Below are positions 35,782-44,848 of a DNA stretch of 64,000 nt, in pieces. Made by a program: the position numbers and the translations under genes. This DNA comes from Bradyrhizobium yuanmingense (lineage in GTDB: Bacteria; Pseudomonadota; Alphaproteobacteria; Rhizobiales; Xanthobacteraceae). The stretch lies in the NCBI RefSeq assembly GCF_029167105.1, contig NZ_JARFML010000002.1, positions 248,001 through 312,000 on the forward strand, written 5' to 3'. The notes beneath the pieces are model-generated. The model was not told the DNA's origin. It saw only the letters and a list, made by a program, of their open reading frames with translations, and searched no databases. Position 1 is the stretch's first letter. Each line of letters opens with the position of its first letter.

Positions 35782-37371
35782 TCACTTCGCGGGCGAGGTC
35801 TCGTCGACCCAGAGGTCCTCGACGTTCTGGTGGGTCAGCTCCGTCGCGTTGAGCTGAATTCCCTTGAGCCAGGGCTGCACCGCCATGACCGCCTTGTTGT
35901 AGTTGAAGAACCAGACCGGGGCCTCCTCGTAGAGCAGCGCATTGGCCTTCTGCAGCAACTGGATGCGCTTGGCCATGTCGTCCGTCTGGCCGGCCTCATC
36001 GAGGATCTTGTCGAAGTCGGGATTCTTGTAGGTCGTGTAGTTACAGGCCGCCTGCGGCGTCGCCGAATGGAAGCATTTCAGCGCGGCCTGAGGATCCGGG
36101 CCGCTTGCCTGGGAATAGATGAAGGCCTGGTAGTCGCCGGTGCGGACCACCTCGGCCAGCACCGCGGTCTCGACCTGCTTGACCTTGGCCTTGATGCCGA
36201 CCTTGTCCAGCATCGGAATGACGGCCGAGACGATCGGCAGGCCCCAGCTTTCATTCTGGCTGGTGGTCCATTCGAACTCGAAGCCGGATGCGTAGCCGGC
36301 CTCGGTGAGCAATTGCTTGGCCTTGGCGGGATCGAAGGGGTAAGGCTTCATCGCCTTGTCGTAGGCCGGCGAGGTCAGCGGCAGCCAGCTGGTGGCGCGG
36401 TAGGCCTTGCCCTTGACCAGCTTGTTGATGATCAAATCGGTATCGATGGCGTAATTGATCGCCTGCCTCACGCGCTTGTCGGAGAACGGCTTGACCGCGG
36501 GATTCATGCCCATGTAGCGCGTGAACACCTCGGCGACCTCGACGATGGTGCCCTTGAGGTCGGCATCGGACTGGTAGGCGACGTACTGCGCAGGTCCCAG
36601 CACCGAGGTGTCGATCTCCTTGTTGCGGAAGGCGACGTCGCGCGCCGCGGCCTCGCCCATCACCGACACCACGATCTTGTCGGCATAGGGCTTGCCGGGC
36701 TTGTAGAACCGGTCCCAGCGCTCCAGGACGATGCGCGATCCCGGCACGTGCTCCACGAACTTGAACGGACCGAGACCGATCGGCTTCTGGATGAAGCTTT
36801 CCTTGGCGGCCTCGTCGGCGGGATAGATCGAGGTCAGCGCGGTGAAGAAGTAGAAGCCGGGATCAACCTTCTCGGTCAGCTTCATCTCGATGGTGAAGTC
36901 GTCGATCTTCTTCAGGCCGGAGATCTCCTTGGCCTGGCCTTTCTCGACTGCGGCTGCGCCCTCGATCACGCGGACGTAACGCGCGCCGGGATAGGCTTTG
37001 CTGCCGTCCATGATGCGGTTGTAGGACCAGATGATGTCGTCGGCGGTCATCTTGCGGCCGCTGTGGAAATAGGCGTCGTCGCGCAGCTTGAAGGTGTGAA
37101 CGAGGCCTCCGCCCGAGACCACGTCCTCCTTGGCGAGTTCCAGCACCGGCTTTCCTTCCGCCGAATTCCAGATGTAGAGCGAGCGGTGCAGGGCCTTGGC
37201 GTAGATCTCGTCCTGGGCGCGCTGCGTGGTGTGAATGTCGAGGCTGGTGAAGCTCGATCCGTAGGGCGCCGTCATGCGGATGGTTCCGCCCTTGCGCGGC
37301 GTCTGCGCCTCGGCTGTGGCGGCGAGCGCCAGTCCCAAACCGGCAACGATCGCGATGGTCTTGAACATCAT
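35782..37371 (-). CDS. Peptide ABC transporter substrate-binding protein
   Basis: A 529-residue periplasmic binding protein of the SBP_bac_5 (DppA/OppA) family. The signal peptide MMFKTIAIVAGLGLALAATAEAQ ends at AQTPRKGG. Characteristic segments are ADDIIWSYNRIMDG (near 115), RFLNKEIDTSVLG-type region near 250, and DKRVRQAINYAIDTDLIINKLV (near 310). It binds a peptide or other oligomeric ligand; the specificity is not readable. It is the first gene of the transporter operon, about 150 bases downstream of the mtnK-like kinase gene in the same direction. Confidence 0.93.
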   Translation of the reverse strand: MMFKTIAIVAGLGLALAATAEAQTPRKGGTIRMTAPYGSSFTSLDIHTTQRAQDEIYAKALHRSLYIWNSAEGKPVLELAKEDVVSGGGLVHTFKLRDDAYFHSGRKMTADDIIWSYNRIMDGSKAYPGARYVRVIEGAAAVEKGQAKEISGLKKIDDFTIEMKLTEKVDPGFYFFTALTSIYPADEAAKESFIQKPIGLGPFKFVEHVPGSRIVLERWDRFYKPGKPYADKIVVSVMGEAAARDVAFRNKEIDTSVLGPAQYVAYQSDADLKGTIVEVAEVFTRYMGMNPAVKPFSDKRVRQAINYAIDTDLIINKLVKGKAYRATSWLPLTSPAYDKAMKPYPFDPAKAKQLLTEAGYASGFEFEWTTSQNESWGLPIVSAVIPMLDKVGIKAKVKQVETAVLAEVVRTGDYQAFIYSQASGPDPQAALKCFHSATPQAACNYTTYKNPDFDKILDEAGQTDDMAKRIQLLQKANALLYEEAPVWFFNYNKAVMAVQPWLKGIQLNATELTHQNVEDLWVDETSPAK

Positions 37372-37519
37372 GTGTCCCCCCGACGCAGGCGTATTCCGAT
37401 GAGTGATTTGATCATTCGTCGCCTGCCGAAAGCAAGCTTCGTTTTGACGGCAAATGATGCCGGTTCCTGAGGCACTCCTTCGGAGGGGCCTTTGACGCGG
37501 TGCGCCATCGGACGACCTG

Positions 37520-38800
37520 TCAGCCCGACAATTCCGGCATCCAGTCCCGCAGTTTTCGCGCGGCGCCGGTGACGTCGGCGATCGAAGGGAACGCTCCCGT
37601 CTCCACCATCATCGCCCTCGCCAGCCGCACGGCACGAGCCTCGCTAACCGCGCGCTTCTTTGCATCCTCGATCAGCTCGAAATCGATGTTGTGGGCGAGA
37701 CCGAAGATGCGTCGGATGATTTTTGCGGCGGCGAATCCGACCGCATCACTGAACAGGCGCTGCCTGTAGGCCTGCCGCTCGGCCTCCAGCCGCGCCGCCC
37801 CCTTCTCGCCGGGAAAGAGCGACGGCGGATAGGCATCGCCGGTGCCTCCCGCCCGCCAGAGATCGAGGAACTTTCGGGCGAACTCTGTCCAGACCTGCTC
37901 GACCGTCTCCAGCACCCAGGCCTCGAATGCCGCCCGGTCGCCCGGCGCGCGCTCGTGGCCGGCGGAAGCGAAATAGGCCATCAGGAGATTGGCCAGCACG
38001 GCGCCGACGTCGAAGCCCATGGGACCATAGAATGCGAACTCCGGGTCGATCACCCGCGTCTGGCCGTCCGTGACCATGATCGAGCCGGTGTGGAGGTCGC
38101 CATGGATCAGCGCTTCCGGGCTCGCCATGAATTTCAGCTTCAGCCGGGAGACCGCGACGTGCAGCTCCAAATCCTCGCGCAGGCTCGCGGCGAGGCCGTC
38201 GAGATAGGGCGCGGTCCAACGGTTCTGCTCGGCGATGCGGTAGGGATCGGTGAAGATCAGGTCCTCGGTGATCTTGCAGAGCGCGTGGTTGCCGGCAAAC
38301 GCCGCGATGGCCTCCTTCTTCTCGGCCGCTGATAGCGCGAGGTCGGAGGTGAAGAACAGCGTCCGCGCCATGAAGGTCGTGATGTCGTCGACGAAACGCG
38401 GATAGCGCGTTGCCGCGACCAGGCCCTTTCGCATGATGATGTGGGGCTCGAGCAGCTCCATCACGGTCAGCGCCAGGGCTTCGTTGTGATGCAGCACGGC
38501 CGGCACCAGGCCAGGCGCGAGCTGGGCCTGGCGGGACAGCGCGAGATACTCGTAATGGGCGCGCGACAGCGGCAAGGGCCAGCTCTCGCCGACGAGGCGG
38601 ACGTAAGGCAGGGCCTGCTTCACGGCGACGCCGCCGCGCGCGCCCTTGACGATGAAGACGAGGTTGAGGTTGCCGTCGCCGACCTCGGTGATCGCCCAGG
38701 ACGCCGGCTCGCCGCCGAGCAGTCCCTTCAGGTCCGGCAGGCCCGCGAGATAGGCCCGCAGATCGGCCTCATGCAGAATCCGGTAGTCCCCCTGCCCCAT
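37520..38800 (-). CDS. mtnK: 5-methylthioribose kinase-like protein
   Basis: A 426-residue aminoglycoside phosphotransferase-fold kinase. Family motifs: HGDLHTGSIMVTD (catalytic loop, near 230), DPEFAFYGPMGFDVGAVLANLL (metal site), and GDGNLNLVFIVKG in the N-lobe. The match in length and motifs is to MtnK, which phosphorylates methylthioribose in methionine salvage. No mtnA or other salvage gene is adjacent, so the pathway partners must lie elsewhere, or the substrate differs. The upstream extension is rejected because MGQGDYRILHEADLRAYL matches the family start. Confidence 0.85.
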   Translation of the reverse strand: MGQGDYRILHEADLRAYLAGLPDLKGLLGGEPASWAITEVGDGNLNLVFIVKGARGGVAVKQALPYVRLVGESWPLPLSRAHYEYLALSRQAQLAPGLVPAVLHHNEALALTVMELLEPHIIMRKGLVAATRYPRFVDDITTFMARTLFFTSDLALSAAEKKEAIAAFAGNHALCKITEDLIFTDPYRIAEQNRWTAPYLDGLAASLREDLELHVAVSRLKLKFMASPEALIHGDLHTGSIMVTDGQTRVIDPEFAFYGPMGFDVGAVLANLLMAYFASAGHERAPGDRAAFEAWVLETVEQVWTEFARKFLDLWRAGGTGDAYPPSLFPGEKGAARLEAERQAYRQRLFSDAVGFAAAKIIRRIFGLAHNIDFELIEDAKKRAVSEARAVRLARAMMVETGAFPSIADVTGAARKLRDWMPELSG

Positions 38801-38827
38801 GACGATCCCATCCCATGCTTGGCATGG

Positions 38828-38900
38828 CCGGATCGCTACTCCCGCTCCAGGAAGCTCGAGCCGATCCCGGCCATTGTTTTGATCGGATCCTAGTCGCAAT
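38828..38900 (-). pseudogene. Decayed 3' end of a duplicated hypothetical gene
   Basis: 73 bases match 39826-39898 at 68 positions, the last part of the hypothetical gene at 39834-40181. Read on the minus strand it keeps the C-terminal coding string AGIGSSFLERE and the stop, but a TAG codon interrupts it just upstream and similarity then fades (by about 38920). It is a remnant of a second copy. The remaining bases to 39073 hold no gene I can support. Confidence 0.8.
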
Positions 38901-39073
38901 CAACGCGGTCTGCCACCTGGTGCGTTGTCGTGCCGGCGCGCGGAACATGACGCAGGGTTATCGGCATCGGGCAACCGGCTGGGACGCTTGGTCGCGAGCT
39001 CCGATTGGCCGATTGAGGAACCCAAGCAGGCTGAGCCGGTTTTGGGTTTCTGACCTTCTATAAGGAGCTAGCG

Positions 39074-39523
39074 ATGAGCCGCGGAATGCCCTCCATGACT
39101 GCCCTGCTGGCGATGCTGGCCATCGCCGGCTATCAGAATCGCGACAAACTGGCTGAGCTGCTGAAAGGCGCTGGGAGCGGCTCGTCCACCGCCGGCCAGC
39201 AACCGCTCGGAGGCGTGCTCGGCAATCTCGGCGGCATGCTCGGCGCAGGCGGAATCGGGGGCCTGCTCAATGGCGGGATTGGCGAGCTCCTGGAGAGATT
39301 CAACCAGAATGGGCAGGGCGAGATCGCCGATTCATGGGTGAAGCCGGGCCCCAACAAGGAAATCTCCCCGCCTGAGCTCAAGCAAGCCATCGGCAGCGAC
39401 GTCCTTGAGAAGCTCGCGCAGCAGACCGGGCTTTCTCAGGACGAGATCATCACACGGCTATCCCGAGAGCTTCCGACTGCCATCGACAAATACACGCCGG
39501 ATGGACGTTTGCCCAACGCCTAG
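39074..39523 (+). CDS. YidB family protein (DUF937)
   Basis: A 149-residue protein with a helical N-terminus (MPSMTALLAMLAIAGYQNRDKLAELL), a long Gly-rich central part (GGVLGNLGGMLGAGGIGG) and a conserved C-terminal domain (GDIEKLAQQTGLSQDEIITRLSRELP-type, here DVLEKLAQQTGLSQDEI). This is the YidB/DUF937 pattern; function unknown. The ribosome binding site AAGGAG is strong. A GlsB-type membrane protein follows 32 bases on, and a remnant of another gene lies upstream. Confidence 0.9.
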   Translation: MSRGMPSMTALLAMLAIAGYQNRDKLAELLKGAGSGSSTAGQQPLGGVLGNLGGMLGAGGIGGLLNGGIGELLERFNQNGQGEIADSWVKPGPNKEISPPELKQAIGSDVLEKLAQQTGLSQDEIITRLSRELPTAIDKYTPDGRLPNA

Positions 39524-39555
39524 CTGCAACGGCTCAACTCAGAAGAGGTGTACAT

Positions 39556-39819
39556 ATGAGCCTTCTTTGGACTATCATCATTGGCTTTCTCGCCGGCGTG
39601 ATTGCCAAGTTCATCATGCCGGGCGACAACGAACCTTCAGGGTTCATCCTGACGACCATCCTCGGCATCGTCGGCGCCTTCGTCGCTTCCTATCTCGGGC
39701 AAGCGCTGGGCTGGTATCGCCCTGGCGAGGGTGCGGGCCTGATCGGCGCCGTGGTCGGCGCGATCATCGTGCTGTTCGTTTACGGTCTCGTCGCTGGCCG
39801 GCAGCGCCGCGCGATCTAA
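39556..39819 (+). CDS. GlsB/YeaQ/YmgE family membrane protein
   Basis: An 87-residue, three-helix inner-membrane protein. Typical GlsB/YeaQ segments: MSLLWTIIIGFLAGVIAKF, MPGDNEPSGFILTTILGIVGA and IGAVVGAIIVLFVYGLV. Relatives are often stress-induced (cell envelope and general stress regulons). It is co-directional with the YidB-like gene just upstream and probably in one operon. Confidence 0.92.
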   Translation: MSLLWTIIIGFLAGVIAKFIMPGDNEPSGFILTTILGIVGAFVASYLGQALGWYRPGEGAGLIGAVVGAIIVLFVYGLVAGRQRRAI

Positions 39820-39833
39820 GTTCGCCCGGATCG

Positions 39834-40181
39834 CTACTCCCGCTCCAGGAAGCTCGAGCCGATCCCGGCCGTTCTCTTGACCGGATCGTAGTCGCAATAG
39901 ACGCTGTCCGCGACCAGCGTGTAGCTGGCGCTGACCGTGTATTTGTCCGTCTTGACCGAGTTCAGGCCGATCACCGAGGTGCTCTTGCCACCGTTCCATT
40001 TGAACGGCGTCGAGCTTTTGGCCTGCTCGCAGGCCAGCACGGCCTCGTTGAAGACATAGCCCTCAACGAACGCCTTCAGGGTGCGCACCTGCACCGCCAT
40101 CCGCCATTCGAAATAGCCGATGGCACCGAGCCCTGCGACGATCAGCACCAGAAGCGCAATGACGATACGCTGAAATGTCAT
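39834..40181 (-). CDS. Hypothetical single-pass membrane protein
   Basis: A 115-residue protein of unknown function. It begins MTFQRIVIALLVLIVAGLGAIGYFEW, one N-terminal membrane helix, followed by a soluble part with two cysteines (ACEQAK and YCDYD). I do not recognise the family. Starts at 40208 and 40193 are possible; I chose the Met nearest the family-like hydrophobic start. It is 30 bases downstream of the DUF1467 gene and may be the last gene of the nuo transcript. Its 3' end is duplicated at 38828-38900. Confidence 0.65.
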   Translation of the reverse strand: MTFQRIVIALLVLIVAGLGAIGYFEWRMAVQVRTLKAFVEGYVFNEAVLACEQAKSSTPFKWNGGKSTSVIGLNSVKTDKYTVSASYTLVADSVYCDYDPVKRTAGIGSSFLERE

Positions 40182-40211
40182 TTTTGACCCCATAACAACG
40201 CCAATCAAAAC

Positions 40212-40487
40212 TTAAAATGGCATTCCCATCATCTTCGACAGGCGCTCGATCGAGAGATAGCCGGCATGATAGGCCGCAAGGCCAATGCCGAACACGATTG
40301 CCGAGATGATCGTGGTCCAGATCAGCTTGGGCCCCATGCGGGTGAGGATGGGAGCACCGGGGTCCGTGCCGGGCGCGCCAACACCGTCCTCGTGCTGGCT
40401 GCGCACGCCGAACGGCAGCGTCACGAACAGCATGACCCACCAGAGCACGAAATAGATCGCGAGCCAGGTTGAAATCTGGATGGCCAT
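40212..40487 (-). CDS. DUF1467 family membrane protein
   Basis: A 91-residue inner-membrane protein with two helices (about residues 5-24 and 55-75), beginning MAIQISTWLAIYFVLWWVML. It has the DUF1467 pattern (LPFGVRSQHEDG) found in alphaproteobacteria. Function unknown. It lies nine bases downstream of mce on the same strand, in the run that starts with nuoA. Confidence 0.9.
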   Translation of the reverse strand: MAIQISTWLAIYFVLWWVMLFVTLPFGVRSQHEDGVGAPGTDPGAPILTRMGPKLIWTTIISAIVFGIGLAAYHAGYLSIERLSKMMGMPF

Positions 40488-40496
40488 GGCGCGGCC

Positions 40497-40901
<405 letters not shown>

Positions 40902-40911
40902 GTTCCCCTCC

Positions 40912-42582
40912 CTATACCGTCAGTACATGTACCAGACAGGGGGGCTTTTTGCCCCAATGTTCGTTGATCACGGCCCGGACAGCGCGTCGCACCGACTCGG
41001 CCAGAGCATCCGGATCGCGCCGCCGCGCCCTCGGCAGGCCTTCGATGGTCGACATCACGGCATCGAAGACGATGTCGTCGAAGGTCTCGCCGGCCCTGTT
41101 CTTCTCGGGGATGCCGACCAGATCGACCTCGGGTTCGTCGACCAGCTCCCCCTGGGCGGTCATGGCGATGGCGACGAAGGCGCAGCCGGAGAAAGCCATG
41201 CGGCGCCGCTCGATGACGGCACGGGACTTGGAATCCTCCAGGATCGTGCCATCCTTGTAGAGCCGGCCCGAAGGCACCTCGCCGACGATGCCGGGGTCGC
41301 CGGGGCCGAGCTTCACGAGATCGCCGTTGCGGCAAACCAGGACGCGCGGCACGCCGGCGGCGCGGGCGAGCTTGGCGTGCTCGTTGAGATGCAGGGCCTC
41401 GCCGTGGACCGGGATCAGGAGCTGCGGCTTCACCCACGAGATCATATCGCGCAATTCATCGCGGCGGGGATGGCCGGAGACGTGGACCAGCGCATCGCGG
41501 TCGGTGATGACCTCGACGCCCTGCAGCACCAGATTGTTGATGATCGAGCCGACCGCCTTCTCGTTGCCGGGAATGGTGCGCGAGGAGAAGATGACGCTGT
41601 CGCCGCGGTTCAGCGTGATTTCAGGATGGTCGTCATTGGCGATGCGGGCCAGCGCGGCGCGCGGCTCGCCCTGGCTGCCCGTGCACAGCGCCAGCACCTT
41701 GTCCTGCGGCAGGTGGCCATAGACCTCGGGCGAGCGGAAATTCTGCACGCCCTCGAGATAGCCGGTCTCGCGCGCGACCTGCACCACGCGCTCCATGGCC
41801 CGGCCGACCACGACGACCTCGCGGTCGGCGGCTTTCGCCGCGTCAGCCACCGCTTTGACGCGGGCGACGTTGGAGGCGAATGTCGTCACCGCGACGCGGC
41901 CCTTGGCGGATTTGACGAGGTCGATGATGGTTCGGGCGACCTCGGCCTCGGAGGGCGAACGGCCGTCGCGCACGGCATTGGTGGAATCGCCGATCAAGGC
42001 GAGCACGCCCTCTTCGCCCAATTCGCGCAGCCGCTTCTCGTCGGTCGGGGCTCCAAGCGTCGGGGTCGGGTCGATCTTCCAGTCGCCGGTGTGCAGCACG
42101 ATGCCCGCTTCGGTGTGGATCGCGAGCGCATGCGCCTCCGGAATCGAATGCGCGACGGGAATGAACTCGACGTTGAACGGGCCGATATCGACACGGCCGC
42201 CTGAGGGCACCACGGTGACCGGAATCTCGGGCGCGTTGCGCTCGGCGGCGCATTTGGCCTCGAACAGCGCCGCGCTGAACCTGGTGGCGTAGATCGGGCA
42301 TTTCAGCTTCGGCCAGAGGTCGATGATGGCGCCGAAATGATCCTCATGGGCGTGGGTCAGCACGAGGCCCATCAGGTTCTTGCGCTCCTTCTCCAGGAAG
42401 GAGATGTCTGGCATGATCAGGTCGATGCCTGGCAGATGCTCCTCGTCGCCGAAGGAGACGCCGAGGTCGACCGCGAGCCAGGCGCGCTGGTGACGGTTGC
42501 CGAGGCCGTAGATCGACAGGTTCATGCCGATCTCGCCGACTCCGCCGAGCGGCGCAAACACCAGTTCGTCGGGCCTTGCCAT
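40912..42582 (-). CDS. rnj: Ribonuclease J
   Basis: A 556-residue metallo-beta-lactamase/beta-CASP nuclease with exo- and endoribonuclease activity in RNA processing. The signature HAHEDH places His77, His79, Asp81 and His82 at the two-metal site. Beta-CASP segments include GDSTNAVRDGRSPSEAEV and the C-terminal VHVLTV tail. The ATG at 42582 lies inside the birA stop codon (ATGA overlap); a TTG one codon upstream is less likely. It is between birA and mce in the nuo run. Confidence 0.96.
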   Translation of the reverse strand: MARPDELVFAPLGGVGEIGMNLSIYGLGNRHQRAWLAVDLGVSFGDEEHLPGIDLIMPDISFLEKERKNLMGLVLTHAHEDHFGAIIDLWPKLKCPIYATRFSAALFEAKCAAERNAPEIPVTVVPSGGRVDIGPFNVEFIPVAHSIPEAHALAIHTEAGIVLHTGDWKIDPTPTLGAPTDEKRLRELGEEGVLALIGDSTNAVRDGRSPSEAEVARTIIDLVKSAKGRVAVTTFASNVARVKAVADAAKAADREVVVVGRAMERVVQVARETGYLEGVQNFRSPEVYGHLPQDKVLALCTGSQGEPRAALARIANDDHPEITLNRGDSVIFSSRTIPGNEKAVGSIINNLVLQGVEVITDRDALVHVSGHPRRDELRDMISWVKPQLLIPVHGEALHLNEHAKLARAAGVPRVLVCRNGDLVKLGPGDPGIVGEVPSGRLYKDGTILEDSKSRAVIERRRMAFSGCAFVAIAMTAQGELVDEPEVDLVGIPEKNRAGETFDDIVFDAVMSTIEGLPRARRRDPDALAESVRRAVRAVINEHWGKKPPCLVHVLTV

Positions 42583-43388
42583 CAAGCAGCTCCCACGGAG
42601 GCGACGGGACCGAAGAACACCTCGCCGGCCGCCACCGGCACGAGGCGGCCCTCCGCGGTGCGGACGATCAGGCAGCCGGTGTCGTCGATCGTGTCGAAAA
42701 TGCCTTCCAGCGTCGTCGTTCCCGTGTGGATCGCGACCTTCTCGCCGAGTCCTGCGGCACGCTCCAGCCAGAGCCTGCGGATCTCGGCAAAGCCGCGGCC
42801 CTTGTCCCAGATGCCGCGGAACTCGACCCAGGCATCCGACAGCGCCATGAACAGCTCCTCGGCGCTGATCTGGACGCCGAGGGCGGCCAGCGACACCGCT
42901 GGCGTCGGGGTGCCCTCGGGCGCGGCGACCACATTGGTCCCGATGCCGACCACGACGGCAAGGCCGCCACTGACCGCCTCGGCCTCGAGGCCAATGCCGA
43001 CCAGCTTCTTGCCGCCGGCGAGCACGTCATTCGGCCATTTCAGGACGTAGCAGGGCCGGCCTTCGCCGAGACGGAGCGCGGCCTCGAGGCTCACCTTCTC
43101 CAGCGCCGCCGCCTCGGCCAGCCCTGCGGCAAAGCCGAGCGTGGCAGCGACGGCGGGGGCGACGTCCATGACTTCGAGAATGCTGGCGGCGAGATTGCCG
43201 CGCGGCGCGATCCAGGCGCGCTGGCGCCGGCCGCGGCCGGCGGTCTGCTCGGACGTGACGAACCACATCGGGCCGCGCTCGCCGGCCCTGGCGTGTTCGA
43301 TCGCCTCGGTATTGGTCGAGCCGGTCCGCTCGAACGCCGCGAGCCTGTAGCCCGCAGCCGATGCGCGAGGACCGAGCGCGAAGGCCAT
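42582..43388 (-). CDS. birA: Biotin-[acetyl-CoA carboxylase] ligase
   Basis: A 268-residue biotin protein ligase. The biotinyl-AMP site is GRGRRQRAW (residues 51-59), and KWPNDVL near residue 118 is the conserved lysine segment. There is no N-terminal helix-turn-helix, so it is the class I form that does not act as a repressor. It follows nuoN by one base and overlaps rnj. Confidence 0.96.
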   Translation of the reverse strand: MAFALGPRASAAGYRLAAFERTGSTNTEAIEHARAGERGPMWFVTSEQTAGRGRRQRAWIAPRGNLAASILEVMDVAPAVAATLGFAAGLAEAAALEKVSLEAALRLGEGRPCYVLKWPNDVLAGGKKLVGIGLEAEAVSGGLAVVVGIGTNVVAAPEGTPTPAVSLAALGVQISAEELFMALSDAWVEFRGIWDKGRGFAEIRRLWLERAAGLGEKVAIHTGTTTLEGIFDTIDDTGCLIVRTAEGRLVPVAAGEVFFGPVASVGAA

Positions 43389-43389
43389 C

Positions 43390-44826
43390 CTAGAACAACG
43401 ACTTTGCCGCGGCGGAGGCGACGCTCACCACGGGCCCCGCGAACAGCGCAAACAGGATGTTGAACAGGCCAGCCACCGCCAGCACCGTCCGCACCTCGAT
43501 GCGCACCGGATCGACCCGGCCGGCCGGCTCGTCGAAATACATCGTCTTGACGATCGCGAGATAATAGTAGGCGCCGACCACGCTGGTCAGCACGCCAATG
43601 ACGGCGAGCGTGAACAGGTTCGCCTTGATGGCGGCGACGAAGACGTACCATTTGGCGAAGAAGCCGGCGAGCGGCGGGATGCCGGCGAGCGAGAACAGCA
43701 GCATCGCGAACATGAAGGCGAGCAGCGGATTGGTGCGCGACATGCCGGCGAAATCGCTGATCTGCTCCACGGCCTGGCCGTTGCGCTTCATGGCGAGAAT
43801 GATCGAGAACGAGCCGAGCGTCATCGCGACGTAAATCACGATGTACATCAGGACGCCCTGCGCGCCCTCGACCGTGCCGGAGGCAAGACCGACCAGCGCA
43901 AAGCCCATGTGGCCGATCGAGGAATAGGCCATCAGGCGCTTGATGTTGCTCTGGCCGATGGCGGCGAAGGAGCCGAGCGCCATCGAGGCGATCGACACGA
44001 ACACCAGGATCTGCTGCCACTGCGAGACGATGCCGGGGAATGCGGTCAGCGTGACGCGGGTGAAGACGGCGAGCGCGGCGACCTTCGGCGCCGAGGCGAA
44101 GAAGGCGGTGACCGGGGTCGGCGCGCCCTCGTAGACGTCAGGCGTCCACATGTGGAACGGCACCGCCGAGACCTTGAAGCAGAGACCGACGAGCAGGAAG
44201 ACGAGGCCGAACACCAGGCCGACATTCGAGACCGTCGCGGCCGCGGCGATGCCGGTGAAGCTAACCGTGCCAGTGAAGCCGTAGACCAGCGACGCCCCGT
44301 ACAGCAGCATGCCCGAGGACAACGCGCCGAGCACGAAGTACTTCAGGCCGGCCTCGGTCGACTTGGCGTTGTCGCGGTTCGAGGCCGCGACGACGTAGAG
44401 CGCCAGCGACATCAATTCGAGACCGAGATAGAGCGAGATCAGGTCGCCGGCCGAGATCAGCACCATCATGCCGAGGGTCGAGAGAAGCACCAGGATGGCG
44501 TATTCGAAGATGCGGCGCGACGGGTCGGACAGGAACTCGGTCGACAGGACGAGCGTCACGGCCGAGCCGATCAGGGCCAGGATCTTCATGAAGCGGGCGA
44601 AGTCGTCGACGATGAAGCTGCCGCCGAACGTCACCTGCTTGCCCGCGGGCTGCATGTAGACGAGCGCACCGACCACGATCAGGAGCACCACCGCCAGCGA
44701 CGTCACGGTCCTGGTCGTCTCCTGCCCGCGATAGGCCCCGAGCATCAGAAGTGCCATGGCGCCGACCGCGAGCACGAGCTCGGGCAGCACCGGCGCCAGT
44801 TGATAACCTGCAGTCGAAAAGCTCAT
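43390..44826 (-). CDS. nuoN: NADH-quinone oxidoreductase subunit N
   Basis: A 478-residue antiporter-like membrane subunit of complex I with about 14 helices. Marks include [13 protein letters not shown] (conserved Glu), [27 protein letters not shown] and [20 protein letters not shown]. It forms one of three proton channels in the membrane arm. Last nuo gene, one base before birA. Confidence 0.98.
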   Translation of the reverse strand: MSFSTAGYQLAPVLPELVLAVGAMALLMLGAYRGQETTRTVTSLAVVLLIVVGALVYMQPAGKQVTFGGSFIVDDFARFMKILALIGSAVTLVLSTEFLSDPSRRIFEYAILVLLSTLGMMVLISAGDLISLYLGLELMSLALYVVAASNRDNAKSTEAGLKYFVLGALSSGMLLYGASLVYGFTGTVSFTGIAAAATVSNVGLVFGLVFLLVGLCFKVSAVPFHMWTPDVYEGAPTPVTAFFASAPKVAALAVFTRVTLTAFPGIVSQWQQILVFVSIASMALGSFAAIGQSNIKRLMAYSSIGHMGFALVGLASGTVEGAQGVLMYIVIYVAMTLGSFSIILAMKRNGQAVEQISDFAGMSRTNPLLAFMFAMLLFSLAGIPPLAGFFAKWYVFVAAIKANLFTLAVIGVLTSVVGAYYYLAIVKTMYFDEPAGRVDPVRIEVRTVLAVAGLFNILFALFAGPVVSVASAAAKSLF

Positions 44827-44848
44827 GGCGATATCCTGACCTGCCCGA

